This document shows positions 11,335-21,560 of a stretch of DNA of 64,000 nt, one piece after another. Under the pieces are notes generated by a model that did no database searches, had not been told where the DNA came from, and worked only from the letters and a program-made list of their open reading frames with translations. Position 1 is the stretch's first letter, and every line of letters begins with the position of its first letter. Where the stretch lies: assembly GCF_010389155.1 (NCBI RefSeq), contig NC_057763.1, forward strand, positions 4,402,649 to 4,466,648, written 5' to 3'. The translations under genes and the position numbers were made by a program. Source of the stretch: Erigeron canadensis (taxonomy: Eukaryota > Streptophyta > Magnoliopsida > Asterales > Asteraceae).

Positions 11335-14300
11335 TCATCTTTGCTTTTTTCCAATTAACTCATCATCTGTTTGATAATAAACTATGTCACCTACGTCACT
11401 AACAAAATGGTCTTGTTGAATGCTTCTCAACAAGTTTTCTATCAAATGTAACGGTATTAATCCTGACTTCTTAGGCTCGCGATAGTACTTCCCAAGCACC
11501 GGCTTAGCCGCCTTTGTCTACAAAACTCATAAAACACAACGTCATTGGCTTGTTGATCGACGAGACCCATTAAAGTATAGCTTTTTTTTAGGCATACGAT
11601 CGATATGGACATATATATGTATCATTTTTCTATGTATATTACACAAATACTTACCGCTTCAATCAAATGATAATGTGGTATTTGCGGAAAAAGGTGATGG
11701 ATGACATGAGTGCCGATGTCGTGGTGAATGTTGTTTAATAGTCCATAATCACGATCTACAGTTGTTAGCCCTCCCCTTAAATAACTCCATTCCTATACAT
11801 ATAGAAAACAAAATTGTATGCAAAACAATATAGTTATATATAGCCCATATACTATAGAATCCGACAATACATCTAAATATAAAAGAGTACCTTGCCACGG
11901 TACCAAGGAAGCTTCTTCTCATAACCATGGTGATGTAAATATGTTACCGTATCCAACAATGTCACAAAAATCTGTGAACGATAAGAATACCAAAAGATCC
12001 GTTTTATATCTAATTCTGTTACTATTAAAAGGGAAAAGTATCTGTGTGTGTATGTAACTTGTAACTAGCTACTATTGTATGAAAGAAACTTTGGTCCGGT
12101 TCATTATATGTAAGTAACCTGTTAAAACTGAATTAATTGTGTAAACAAGGTGATGTGGAGGTCTCTCATTGAGCCATGTATCAGACGTCTGGTGGTGCCA
12201 CATTGATTTCTTACACGATTCGTTCAGTTTTAGCATGTTACATACAAACAATGAACCTGACTAAAATTTCTTTCATACAATAGTAGTTAGTCACAAGTTA
12301 AATACACACAGATACTTTTCCACTGTTAAAAACCTTCTTATCATAATAGACGTAAAACAATAAATTATTTTATAGTTGTCTCAATTCCTTCAGATACGCA
12401 CATACCTTACCATGTCCCAAACGTGATAAATCTAGTTACACAACATATACAAAATTATATGGTCACATAATGTCTAGAACTTATATGTGACAACTGAACC
12501 GTCTCAAAACTACGATTGCAAAGTTAAACCAATTAAAAAAATACAGTAAGTTTTTATTAAGTTAAACCAATTAAAAAAATACAGTAAGTTATTATTTATA
12601 TAAGAAAGGAAAAATGAAAAAAAAAAAATAGCAAAACAAAATACTCACCAAATAAGGAATGCCATAGAGGTTGAACAAAAGGAGTGGGCCAATGAGATTT
12701 GCCAAGTATAAAAGCAAAAAAACCATTAGTCCCCAACACATGGTAGATGTGACTATGTAATGTCTCTCATTTGGTGAAAATAAATCACTATATGGGTTGA
12801 AATGTGACCCACTCTTCCCTGGGCTCCTTTTCAACTGCATACATACATTATCTATTACTCATTTATAATGATTATTCACCCTTTATTTTAAAAAAAAATT
12901 AAAAAATAGTTAGATAAAAAATTACTAAATTGCCCTTAATAAACAACCCTTAAGAAAAGGGTTATTAGATATTACCAAAATTACCCTTAATGTTTACACT
13001 TTAAACCCTTATCTTCTAAATTATCACTATCACCATTATATTAACTTACACGGTTAGAACACTCGACACCAATTGTCGATGTCATCGATCACCACCCGTC
13101 ACCGACACCAATAAACCACCATCGCCGTCACCACCGCCGCATTGCGCGGGTACAATGCTAGTTATATATTAATGATTATGATTATATGATTTTGTTACAG
13201 ATACACATTTATATTACAAGTTAGTAGTACTAATTATACTACCCAAACGGGTCTAGACTCACCAAGTATAGTGGATATGCGAACATCGGAAAAGGGATTT
13301 TAAATCTGAAAATCTTCGTACTAGTGTCTAATCTCTTGTACGTCTTCTCGGGAATCTGTATGATATATATACATTAACTAGTGTATAATATTGCCTTTCC
13401 AAAAAAAAAACTAGTGTATAATATTGATAGTGTAAAACAAATATATAATTTCGTGTGTAAAAAAGAAACAAGAAAAGTCACACCAAAATATACCCGTTAG
13501 TGTAATTATTTTCTACTCTTCTTAGAAAGCATAGCATTTTTATTAACGACTTTTCAAATAGGGATAAGTACCTAAAAATATAATGAACTATACATGAATG
13601 AATGTTTATGTTGTGTAATGAACTACTTGGATATTTATTGTATGTAATAAACTTTTAAAGTCTGGTTATTGGATGTACCGGGGTATATGTGACAACCATA
13701 TAAGCTGTCACTTGGGAGTTTTTGATTGGTCGGATACATCCAATAACTTGGATTTGAAAGTTCATTACATATAATAAACATTCAAGTAGTTCATTATACA
13801 ACATAAACATTTATGCATAATTTATTACATTCTCAGGTTCCTATCCTTTTCAAATAAGATGGTTTTTTGTGTAAAAAAAAACCAATTGATTAAGAATCAT
13901 TCACTAGAAAAGTTACCAAATAATATCCCAACTTTTAACGGTATAGAAAAACCAAAAAATTTACCGGAACCCATGATTCATCGTTCTCGACATGCCCGTG
14001 ATTCTGATGGTGAGTCCTATGACTAATTCTCCTATATAAAGAGTTGTATATACTTCATTAATTGAAGAATGTACATTGCTTCAAAACAGTTAGGGGTAAA
14101 AAGTAAGTTAAAATGTTTACCAGCCATGGTATGGTACAAGAATTGCAGAATGCAAAAAATGGCCCACAATGTTATTCAGGGTGTGACTGTTGGAAAAGCT
14201 TCCATGTCCACTGTCACAAACAAAAAACATTGCCATAAAAGTGACAACCATGTTTATATTGCATTTATCACTTTAATTAAAGTAACAAAAGTTGTATGAG

Positions 14301-15830
14301 AATAGAAACAGAACAAAAGACAAAGTGAAACAATAAAATCCCAAAATTTTGATATTGGAATGAATAATGCAAATCGGTAAGCCTACATATATCTTAAAAT
14401 CTTAGCAGAGCAACAAATTTTATAAGCAAATTTATAAATCTATCAGATTAGTCACATTTAATTTTTCTTTGATAATGATAATTATATATTTAATAGATTA
14501 AGTGGAGGGAAGTTCTTCTAATGTATGATGGTGTTACTTACCACAACTCGCATATAACAATATAGATTAACTTTTTTTTTTGTACATTTGTCTCGCATAC
14601 ATATATCAAATTTGTTTATCTGTTTTTTTTATTCCAACAAAGTGTAAAGCACAAATGCTTATTTGAGACGAGATGGGTACCCGCGGTGGTGGTGCTAATG
14701 GCGGTGGTGATAACGATGTGGTTATTAATCTTAAAGTAATTGACGTAAATGATAGTGTAGTTATTTTATGATTAAAGAATGTATCTTTTGTAAATAACTT
14801 TATTAAGAATATTATAAAGATATTAGAAGGAAATATTTAAATTAATTAATAAATAAAATAGATAGTTTGAATAAATATGGATGCAAAATATTTTAAGGAT
14901 ATATTGAGTATATTTAGTGTGAGAGTTAGGAATGTGTTGAAAATTAAGGGTATTTTAAAGGTAGAGAGTTGTAAAGGAAGAGAGTATAGTTTGTTTATTA
15001 ATATAGTATAGAAGTATAGATAAATTTAAAATCAATTTTTGTATTAATATTTAAATGAATAATTTTTTTGTATTCATATCATATTTTTTTAAGAGTTATT
15101 ATTCGAGGCATCAGAATGACATCCAATTGGGTAGTGTGCAAAACTCGAAGCACGCATACCTGGGATGAAACCCAGAACTCTCGAAAGTGTCCCCTAATAA
15201 TTCACTTTTACAAATGTAAAAAATGATATTCGAACTCTGGTGTATTTCTCAAATGGACATTACCAATTGGCCATAAACCCATTTTAAAATTATCCTCATG
15301 TACACATTACCCTATTTTTACAAAACTTGTGCGATTGATTGTACTAGTTTTCGTTTATGTACTTTTAGGCACAACAATGTTGCAAAATATATATCTAACA
15401 TTTTTACCGTTATTATCTTTGTTAGATTGAAATAATGAAAAAGACTAATAGTAGTACTGTAGTAGTAACTAGTAAAAGAAAAGGGAAAGAAATTTTACCA
15501 ATCATGACCAAGAACAAAGATGGCCCAAAACATTGTGCCTTGTAGAACCCAATAAAAAGGCCAGAAAGCCCAAGTAAGATTTTTTAGGTAGACAGCCAAT
15601 GCAACCAAAGATAAAATGACCAAAATATCCCTAAGGACATATGCCAATGATCTCCATGAATTCTTGACCCAACAATGCTTAGGAATGGCAGCTCTGATTT
15701 CAGCCACTCTGAAAGGAGGAGGGGCAGAAGGGTCAAACAACATATCATCTTCTTCTTCAACTCCATTCACATCTATTCTTTCATCTTCTTTTTCTTGAAT
15801 CTTTTTACCATTTTCAGATGGAACAGCCAT
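11335..15830 (-). CDS. FAD3: Microsomal omega-3 fatty acid desaturase (ER type)
   Basis: Converts linoleate to alpha-linolenate on phosphatidylcholine in the ER, using cytochrome b5. Eight minus-strand exons: 15830-15499, 14210-14121, 14031-13965, 13355-13263, 12834-12649, 11971-11891, 11792-11655, 11517-11335, with lengths 332/90/67/93/186/81/138/183. All phases close, giving 389 aa. The inner exon sizes are those typical of plant FAD3 genes. The three di-iron histidine boxes are intact: HDCGH (aa 109-113, across the exon 1/2 junction), HRTHH (145-149) and HVIHH (312-316). Membrane segments follow box 1 and lie in exon 5. There is no plastid transit peptide and the C-terminus is KKQR, a KKXX-type ER retrieval signal, so this is FAD3 and not FAD7/8. 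Introns 1, 3, 4 and 5 each contain at least one mobile element. Confidence 0.96.
12031..12322. mobile_element. MULE-like MITE in FAD3 intron 5
   Basis: Long, nearly full-length inverted repeat. The left arm starts GGGAAAAGTATCTGTGTGTG. The right arm, reversed, starts TGGAAAAGTATCTGTGTGTA, and both continue into CTACTATTGTATGAAAGAAA. Flanks CTATTAAAA (12022-12030) and CTGTTAAAA (12323-12331) match at 8/9, a Mutator-type target duplication. No ORF. Confidence 0.72.
12524..12591. repeat. Short tandem duplication in FAD3 intron 5
   Basis: Two identical ~30-bp copies containing TTAAACCAATTAAAAAAATA, separated by about 7 bp, just downstream of the MITE at 12031-12322 and near the exon 5 donor. Perfect identity suggests a recent slippage or repair duplication. 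Confidence 0.7.
12851..13161 (+). mobile_element. Non-autonomous Helitron in FAD3 intron 4
   Basis: Starts with TC (TCTATTACTCATTTATAATG) after an A and ends in CTAG before a T, the A^T insertion preference of Helitrons. Just inside the 3' end lies a CCGC...GCGG hairpin within CGCATTGCGCGGGTACAATG. The same 3' end recurs at 37016-37283, 50241-51026 and 60471-60854. 311 bp, non-coding. Confidence 0.7.
13561..13846. mobile_element. MULE-type MITE, copy 2, in FAD3 intron 3
   Basis: Near-complete inverted repeat of 286 bp. The ends read GGGATAAGTACC and, reversed, GGATAGGAACC. Flanked by a perfect 10-bp direct repeat TTTTCAAATA (13551-13560 and 13847-13856). The core has a CATATAAGCTGTCAC stem and TTTTTGATTGGTCGGATACA, shared with copy 1 at 4004-4279. 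Confidence 0.85.
14669..15020 (-). mobile_element. Non-autonomous Helitron in FAD3 intron 1
   Basis: Read on the minus strand it starts A^TCTATACTTCTATACTATAT and ends in CGCGGGTACCCATCTCG before a T. The terminal CTAG has become CTCG. The 5' end matches the copies at 38516, 50241 and 60471. GC-rich GGTGGTG repeats lie next to the 3' hairpin. 352 bp, no ORF. Confidence 0.65.
15084..15280 (-). mobile_element. SINE in FAD3 intron 1 (family S, copy 1)
   Basis: On the minus strand there is a box A-like ATGGCCAATTGGTAATG, a box B-like GAGTTCGAATATC, then a body with TTCGAGAGTTCTGGGTTTCA and a short A-run at the 3' end (15084-15090). A homologous copy lies at 46853-47085. Placing the promoter boxes near the start and the A-tail at the end supports a retroposed Pol III transcript. 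Confidence 0.62.
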
Positions 15831-16248
15831 TCAAACACTTGTCTTTTAACTTGAGGTCCTGTTTACATTATAGGGTATTTCAAGAAACAAATATAATTAA
15901 CTTGTCATTAAATGTGCTTTAACATTCTTGATCAAATAATGGCATTTTATGATCGAGAAATTTATTTATTGATAGTTAATGTAGATAATTATTCTTGCAT
16001 TAGTAATTTATTTTAATGTCATTAGGGTCATCATAAATATTTAGATTTGAAAAAATATACGGTTAATACCCCGGGTTCAACCGGACATTTTAATTAAAAC
16101 TTTCAAAAAATATATATATATAAAAAATGTATGTAATTTTTGTTATTAATATTATAACTTGATATGAACATAGTGAATCGACCAATACGATGATATATAA
16201 AATAATAATACCTATTTCGTTAATAAAAATTAAAAGGCATTTCATTAC

Positions 16249-16249
<1 letters not shown>
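15831..16249. other. Upstream flank of FAD3
   Basis: Contains the promoter side of FAD3. Near 16062-16090 it has a CCCGGGTTCAACCGG hairpin; read in reverse this matches the Helitron 3' end at 48677-48704 (ATGTCCGG...ACCCGGG). It is therefore probably a Helitron end on the minus strand. No ORF. Confidence 0.4.

Positions 16250-16305
<56 letters not shown>
16250..16305. repeat. (AT)n microsatellite
   Basis: About 28 uninterrupted AT units. Self-complementary, so it can extrude a cruciform; assembly length may be unreliable here. Confidence 0.95.
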
Positions 16306-16307
<2 letters not shown>

Positions 16308-16472
16308 CAATTAAAAGATTAGGAATTTTAAATAAGTATTAAATGAGGTTCTTTTAAATATGACATCATAAATAAGAAAAAAAACCTTTTTAAACAATAT
16401 GTGATATTGACACATAATAATTTTTCTAAAAATACTTTTAAAAAACAATCTTCCTTTATTATATATATATAA

Positions 16473-16732
16473 GGGATTAGTTTCCTCGAATGTAAGAAAC
16501 TTTGAACGAATGTCTATAGTAGGAAATAACTAAAGTTGTGTGTATTGTATGTAAGAATTTCGTTTCAACCAATTAAAATATGACAAGTGACACCTGCATA
16601 TGGTTGTCACGTATGTTTTTTTACATACAATAAACATTTTTTCAATTTGTTTACATACAATACACATAACTTTAGTTTTTTCCTACTATAAATATTCGGT
16701 CAAAAATAGTTACATTCCAGGAAACTAATCCC
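16473..16732. mobile_element. MULE-type MITE, copy 3, with perfect TIR and TSD
   Basis: Ends are a perfect 13-bp inverted repeat, GGGATTAGTTTCC and GGAAACTAATCCC. Both flanks carry TATATATAA (16464-16472 and 16733-16741), a perfect 9-bp duplication in a TA-rich target. The core hairpin (ACAAGTGACACCTGCATATG) is the reverse of the CATATAAGCTGTCACTTG core of copies 1 and 2. 260 bp, non-coding. Confidence 0.85.
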
Positions 16733-16966
16733 TATATATAAAGATAAAGATAAAGATGGTAAATTACATAAATAACTGTGTATGTATCCTACCTATCCTA
16801 GCCTTACATTTATGATTCTGAGTTCTGACTAGGGATGAGCACGGGTCGAAACCCGGCCTGACCTGCGAGAGCATGAAAACGTGAACCGTGACCCGGTCCG
16901 TGAAGACACGGGTCGGTTTGGGCGGGTCACGACTTTCCTTCACACTTTTTCGGTTTTATATATATA

Positions 16967-17145
16967 TGAGGTTTGGGAGTATGTAGTTGTTATGTACTTA
17001 GTTTGGGTATAAAACTCCTTACATCTTGTTTTTTTAATCCATAAAATACATGGGGCCATCCTTTATTCAAAATATTAAAAATTTAGTATGTGAGTGGTTC
17101 TATACCTAACTTAAGTACATGACAACTACACACTCACTTTTCCTT
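16967..17145. mobile_element. Micron-like MITE, cluster copy 1
   Basis: Inverted repeat. The left arm contains GTATGTAGTTGTTATGTACT, and the right arm, reversed, reads GTGTGTAGTTGTCATGTACT. The middle carries a CATGGGGCC-type core shared by the other cluster copies. Flanked by (TA)n on both sides. Non-coding. Confidence 0.65.
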
Positions 17146-17157
17146 ATATATATTTAT

Positions 17158-17296
17158 AGGGGAAAGTGAGTATGGAGTTGTCCTTCATCTAAGCTTAGAT
17201 AGGGAACCCCTCACATTTGGTTTTTATAATCATAAAAATCATGGGGGGCCATGTATTTATTTAAAATTCAAGCAACCCCACACTCATTTTTTCCTA
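17158..17296. mobile_element. Micron-like MITE, cluster copy 2
   Basis: Begins AGGGGAAAGTGAGTATGGAG, contains CTAAGCTTAGATAGGGAACC and CATGGGGGGCCATG, and ends CACTCATTTTTTCCTATA before a (TA)n run. The right arm is shortened compared with its relatives. Confidence 0.55.
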
Positions 17297-17311
17297 TACA
17301 TATATATATAT

Positions 17312-17455
17312 AGGGGATAACTTATATGATGTTAACATCATTTAACTAGGTGATGTTCTCCTCACAAACACCATAAAATTTATAAGGGCTATTTAACATG
17401 TGTGTAATTGATGTGAGTACATCACCAAAATGTTAACTTCATATAACATTTTCCC
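17312..17455. mobile_element. Unrelated inverted-repeat MITE in a TA microsatellite
   Basis: The left end GGGGATAACTTATATGATGT and the right end, reversed, GGGAAAATGTTATATGAAGT form terminal inverted repeats, with GTTAAC next in both arms. (TA)n lies on both sides, as for the Micron-like copies, but the internal sequence differs. 144 bp. Confidence 0.55.
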
Positions 17456-17501
<46 letters not shown>

Positions 17502-17675
17502 CGAACATGGTACCCGCGCAATACGCCGACAAGTCAGCGATATTTTCTAATATAATGGACTAATATTGTAATTTAATATTAAGGATTGATGGTAATTTAA
17601 TTCTTTAAGGGTATTTTGGTCAATTTGCATGTCCCATTTATGTAAATTTTCAACATAGGGATTATAATTTTCATA
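17502..17675 (-). mobile_element. Possible Helitron 3' end (minus strand)
   Basis: ATGGTACCCGCGCAATACGCC at 17507, read in reverse, gives the GCGCGGGTACCAT hairpin end of the Helitron family. The 5' boundary is not clear, so the extent is a guess. Confidence 0.35.
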
Positions 17676-17694
17676 TATATATATATATATATAT

Positions 17695-17882
17695 GAGGAT
17701 GAGAATATAAGGTTGTTAGGTACCTAAGTTTAAGTGTGAAACACTTACATATTGTTTTTTTTATTCATAAAATTCATGGGGGCCAAACATTTATTCATTA
17801 ATCAATAAATATTAAAAAATTTGTATGTGATGGGTTCCACACCTAAGCTTAGATGTTAGACAACCTTATATTCACTTTTCTC
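17695..17882. mobile_element. Micron-like MITE, cluster copy 3
   Basis: The left arm AATATAAGGTTGTTAGGTAC pairs with the right arm GACAACCTTATATT. The core has CATGGGGGCC. Both sides are (TA)n, and on the right (TA)n followed by a long (TG)n run. 188 bp, no ORF. Confidence 0.7.
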
Positions 17883-17928
<46 letters not shown>

Positions 17929-17930
<2 letters not shown>

Positions 17931-18103
17931 CTATCATGTAGCTAAGCTTGGATATATAACTTCTCACATGCCATTTTTTTATACCATTAAAATCATGAAG
18001 GCCATGAGATTTATTTATTGTATAATTAATATTAAAAAAAATTGATATGTGATGGGATCTACACTTAAGCTTGGGTACATGATAGCCATATATTCACTTT
18101 TCT
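17929..18103. mobile_element. Micron-like MITE, cluster copy 4
   Basis: The left arm GGCTATCATGTAGCTAAGCT pairs with the right arm CTTGGGTACATGATAGCC. The core CATGAAGGCCATG is related to the others. It follows a (TG)n tract and is followed by (TA)n. Confidence 0.65.
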
Positions 18104-18119
18104 ATATATATATATATAT

Positions 18120-18415
18120 ATATAACATTGAAAGGTGTGTATCATTTGCTCGCAACAGAAATCTATCTTACATTGTCTTAACCGGTTTCACGCTAGAGAG
18201 CCCCCTCAATACATATTAGGAAGAGAAACTCTCAACTAAACTGAAGGCACAACATTTAATTGGGATAAAACTTTGTCCCCTCTACAAGAATCAAACATGT
18301 TTCACCGAAGAACTTTATTATGAATTTTTTTCAAATGTCCTTCCCATGTATCAAACTCGAGACCTCCAACATATAAAACTAATGTTCAACCACTGAGCTA
18401 TAATGAGAAGTACGG
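18120..18415 (-). mobile_element. tRNA-derived SINE (family T, copy 1)
   Basis: On the minus strand it opens with a tRNA-like box A, TAGCTCAGTGGTTGAACA, and about 30 bp later a box B, GGTCTCGAGTTTGATAC. The body then runs about 240 bp to CTCTAGCGTGAAACCGG and AAGACAATGTAAGATAGAT. The same 3' body recurs at 26265-26480 (+). No intact cloverleaf, so it is not a functional tRNA. Confidence 0.7.
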
Positions 18416-18558
18416 CATGTGTGTGTGTGTATATATATATAGTAAAAAGAATTATAATATATGTATAGTTTAGTTTTTATTTTTCTTTTTCTTTTTATAT
18501 TTTATATTGTACGTAGATATGATATAAATTGAATATTACTTTTTCTTATGTATTTAAC

Positions 18559-18741
18559 TGGAATATAAGGTTATCTGACACCTAAGCTTAGGTGTGGAAC
18601 CCCTCACATCCTAATATTTTATTATTTATTGTTTAATGAATAAATGTCTGGGCCCCCATGATTTTTATGGTTTAAAAAATTACTATGTGAGTGTCCGACA
18701 TTTAAGCTTAGGTACCTAACAATCTTATATTCCCATCCCAC
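18559..18741. mobile_element. Micron-like MITE, cluster copy 5
   Basis: Left arm GGAATATAAGGTTATCTGAC, then ACCTAAGCTTAGGTGTGGAA. The right arm has TTAAGCTTAGGTACCTAAC and AATCTTATATTCC. The core GGGCCCCCATG is the reverse of the CATGGGGGCC core of the other copies, so this copy is in the opposite orientation. Followed by (TA)n. Confidence 0.68.
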
Positions 18742-18772
<31 letters not shown>

Positions 18773-18984
18773 TATCATTTCATTATATCTAATGTTAATC
18801 ATATTTTTATTTATGTCCATTTTAATTATTTTACATAATTTATAAAAGCTATAGCTACTTTACCAAACACTTAAATATATCTAAAAAGAAGCTTTAAGCT
18901 ACAGCTACCAGTTACTTTTGCCAAACATATCTCAAGTCATGGTGTAATATTTAAACCACAAATCCACCCACCATATTTTACTAA

Positions 18985-19210
18985 GGGTCCGTTTGGTTCG
19001 CAGAAAGCTTATTGAAGGAATTATAATCTGTTAAAGGAATTAGAATTTGAAGGAATTGGAATCTAAATGGATTGAAATCTGATGGAATTGGAATTTAAAT
19101 AAATTATAATATATTTTTGTTTGGTTGACCGGATTTAAATGGAATGAAATGGAATTCATAATATAGATAATAAAAATTTATTAATATTTTATATAATATT
19201 TTATTAGAAA
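18985..19210. mobile_element. Truncated PIF/Harbinger-type MITE (left end only)
   Basis: After a TAA it starts GGGTCCGTTTGGTTCGCAGA, followed by GAATTGGAATCTRAT-type subterminal repeats. This is the same left end as the full element at 62649-63977. The opposite end was not found, so it is truncated. Confidence 0.55.
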
Positions 19211-19676
19211 ATCAATACTAATAAGAATGATAACACTTATCATGTTTTAAAGCTTTTAAAAGGATTTTTAGGCTATTTTATTAGGAGGATTAGACATTTT
19301 CCAAACCTATTTCCTCCAATTCACACTCAATATCCAACACATCAGATACATTTCAATACACTCATATTTATTTTCACACTTTAATTAATATTTATTTTAC
19401 ACTCTAAATAATAATAATAATAATAAGAGCAGCCACAAGGAGGAAAAGCCTTTGAAAGTTTTTTATTTGTCACCTATTTAATCCATTAACTTTAAGTTAT
19501 TAAAAAGCTTTTACTCTAACGAAAAAGGTTGTTTTAAAGTTTTTTATAACACTAAACAATGAAAAAAACTTTTGCTCAAAAGATTGAGAATTATCAACCT
19601 ATCCTCGAATAAGTCATCCACTTCAATGGTATCAACCAAGCTTAATTTTTCAAAAAAAGTTTTTCATCAATTTGTC

Positions 19677-19726
<50 letters not shown>

Positions 19727-19727
19727 T
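19677..19727. repeat. (ATA)n microsatellite
   Basis: About 17 TAA/ATA units without interruption. A shorter array of the same unit lies near 19408-19425. Confidence 0.9.
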
Positions 19728-20277
19728 ACTTTTAAATACTTTTGAAATACATATAAAACTATAGGGTTCAAGGTTGTAATATATATAAAACTATAAGGTT
19801 CAAACTAAAAATTGATAATAAATATATAAATATATACATGGTCTTCTTCAACCCCTCGACTCCCACCGGAATGCGAAAACGCACACACATACACAAAAAC
19901 ATGTATATATATATATAAATCGATTTATAAAAATTAAAAAAAAAAAAGGAAATTCGCTACCACACTCCGTATTAGCCACCACGGACTCCTCGAATACTAT
20001 AAGCAATAGAGAGTACATTGGGGCCTTGGGGGTGCTCTCATTTTTATGTAAAAGTTGGTATCTTTAGTCCTATAATATACCAAAAAGTTTAAATCAACAA
20101 AGAAACTCTAACCCGTAGTTTTATAAAGTTTTTGGACCTAAATGACCATTGCACATGTCTTTGGTGATATCCTATGGGGACATGGGGTTAAGAATGGTCA
20201 AACTCTCGAAATATTTTTAGTAAAGTCTTCCAATGAATCCACAAATATTGCGATAGAAGAATGATACCACTTGTCCA

Positions 20278-20297
20278 CTTGATCGGAATTATTTGTC

Positions 20298-20338
<41 letters not shown>

Positions 20339-20352
20339 GATCGGAATTATTT
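20278..20352 (+). mobile_element. Minimal poly(A) retro-insertion with 17-bp target duplication
   Basis: The 17-mer CTTGATCGGAATTATTT occurs at 20278-20294 and again at 20336-20352. Between the copies lie only GTCGTT, 34 A residues and a C. A poly(A) tract bounded by a long direct repeat is the mark of target-primed reverse transcription by a LINE. The TTTGTCGTT-plus-A-run junction also occurs at 22001-22015, at what looks like the end of a LINE or SINE. Confidence 0.75.
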
Positions 20353-21560
20353 ACAACATTTTTGTGTGATATGTGAAAGTATCAGCAAGTGAAAGACCCT
20401 TATTATTTTTATATTTTTTTATACCATGCATATTTAATATTTTTATAACTTAATTTTATAGGAAAAACGAGTAAACTAACATTAACAATCTACAATAGTA
20501 GCATTGGAAAAATATGTTTATTGTGATGTTTCTTACAAATTACAAGTCATTTGTAAAACGATGGGAATAATATGCTCTAACTAACGATGAGCAAATTGTT
20601 GATTATATATGATAATTGTCAAATGTGATTAGTAAAACCTAATATCACATATTATACAAGATGTCTACAACAATATTGAAAATAACATGACAATTATAAA
20701 TGCAAACAAAGTGATGCTAATAAGCCAAGGAACAAGGACGAAAAGAGTAAAAGATGGGGTCGAAAATTACCTTGTTTATCGTTTGCTTAGATGGCGAATG
20801 TCGAAACTATATATGTTGCCACAAGAGCAACATGGTTGTGCCTAAGCCTTTTAATGGGGGAACAAGACAATATCATGAGAACCTATTTACAAAAATTTCG
20901 AAAATTACAAAGAAAAACAATGAATGAAGTACATTCAATTCTTACTTCTTTGAAGGAAAGAGGCATGTGTGTGAAATTCGGATCTAAAAAATAAAAACAT
21001 ACGCAAAAATAAAGTGATTAGTGGAATTACGACATATATAAATTCACCCTGAAAAGTGGAGATCGAACGTAATTAGGGGGACGAATTGGTTTTCGGGGAT
21101 TGAACTAAATCAAAGGGGAGATTCAAAAGTTGGAAAAGGTAAACAACAAATTACCTAATATTTTACTTTTCAAATAAAAAAAATGAAACTATAAACGTAA
21201 ATTTTATGGCAATTAAATGAAACCATTTAGACAATTAAGGCTATATCAATTGTCATAGTCATAGTCATCCCTGGTTGGTTGGTTTTAGCACAGATCATAA
21301 GTTTGACTTTTCATAGTAATATGTCATGAGAGTTTTTCCTTTGAATTATCTCATAATCTACATTCCGTAATTAAAATATGTACATTTTTTCAGCATTATA
21401 TATCGTAACTCGTAAGTGTCCCCTAATATCGAATATATTCACTAGGTTTTCTAAATTAAAATTTATCTTTTTATAATCTTATGAAAAATGTCCAATGTTG
21501 TTACATCACCTTCGAATATATTTTCATATGAATTTATGTCTTAGTGTCTATCAACAACAA
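20353..21560. other. Intergenic region without recognised genes
   Basis: AT-rich sequence with one short ORF (20791-20994, 67 codons) that has no recognisable domain or splice context. No repeat boundaries were seen. Confidence 0.45.

Noticed and set aside
15616..15798. Plus-strand ORF over the start of FAD3
   Set aside because: Antisense shadow of FAD3 exon 1, with no independent codon or domain signal.
18330..18415. Possible tRNA gene on the minus strand
   Set aside because: Box A and box B are good, but no acceptor stem or anticodon arm closes. The 240-bp body after it, shared with 26265-26480, shows a SINE.
16250..19727. Repeated spaced units resembling an array (CRISPR-like)
   Set aside because: The units are inverted-repeat MITEs and microsatellites in a plant genome; there are no regular direct repeats with unique spacers.
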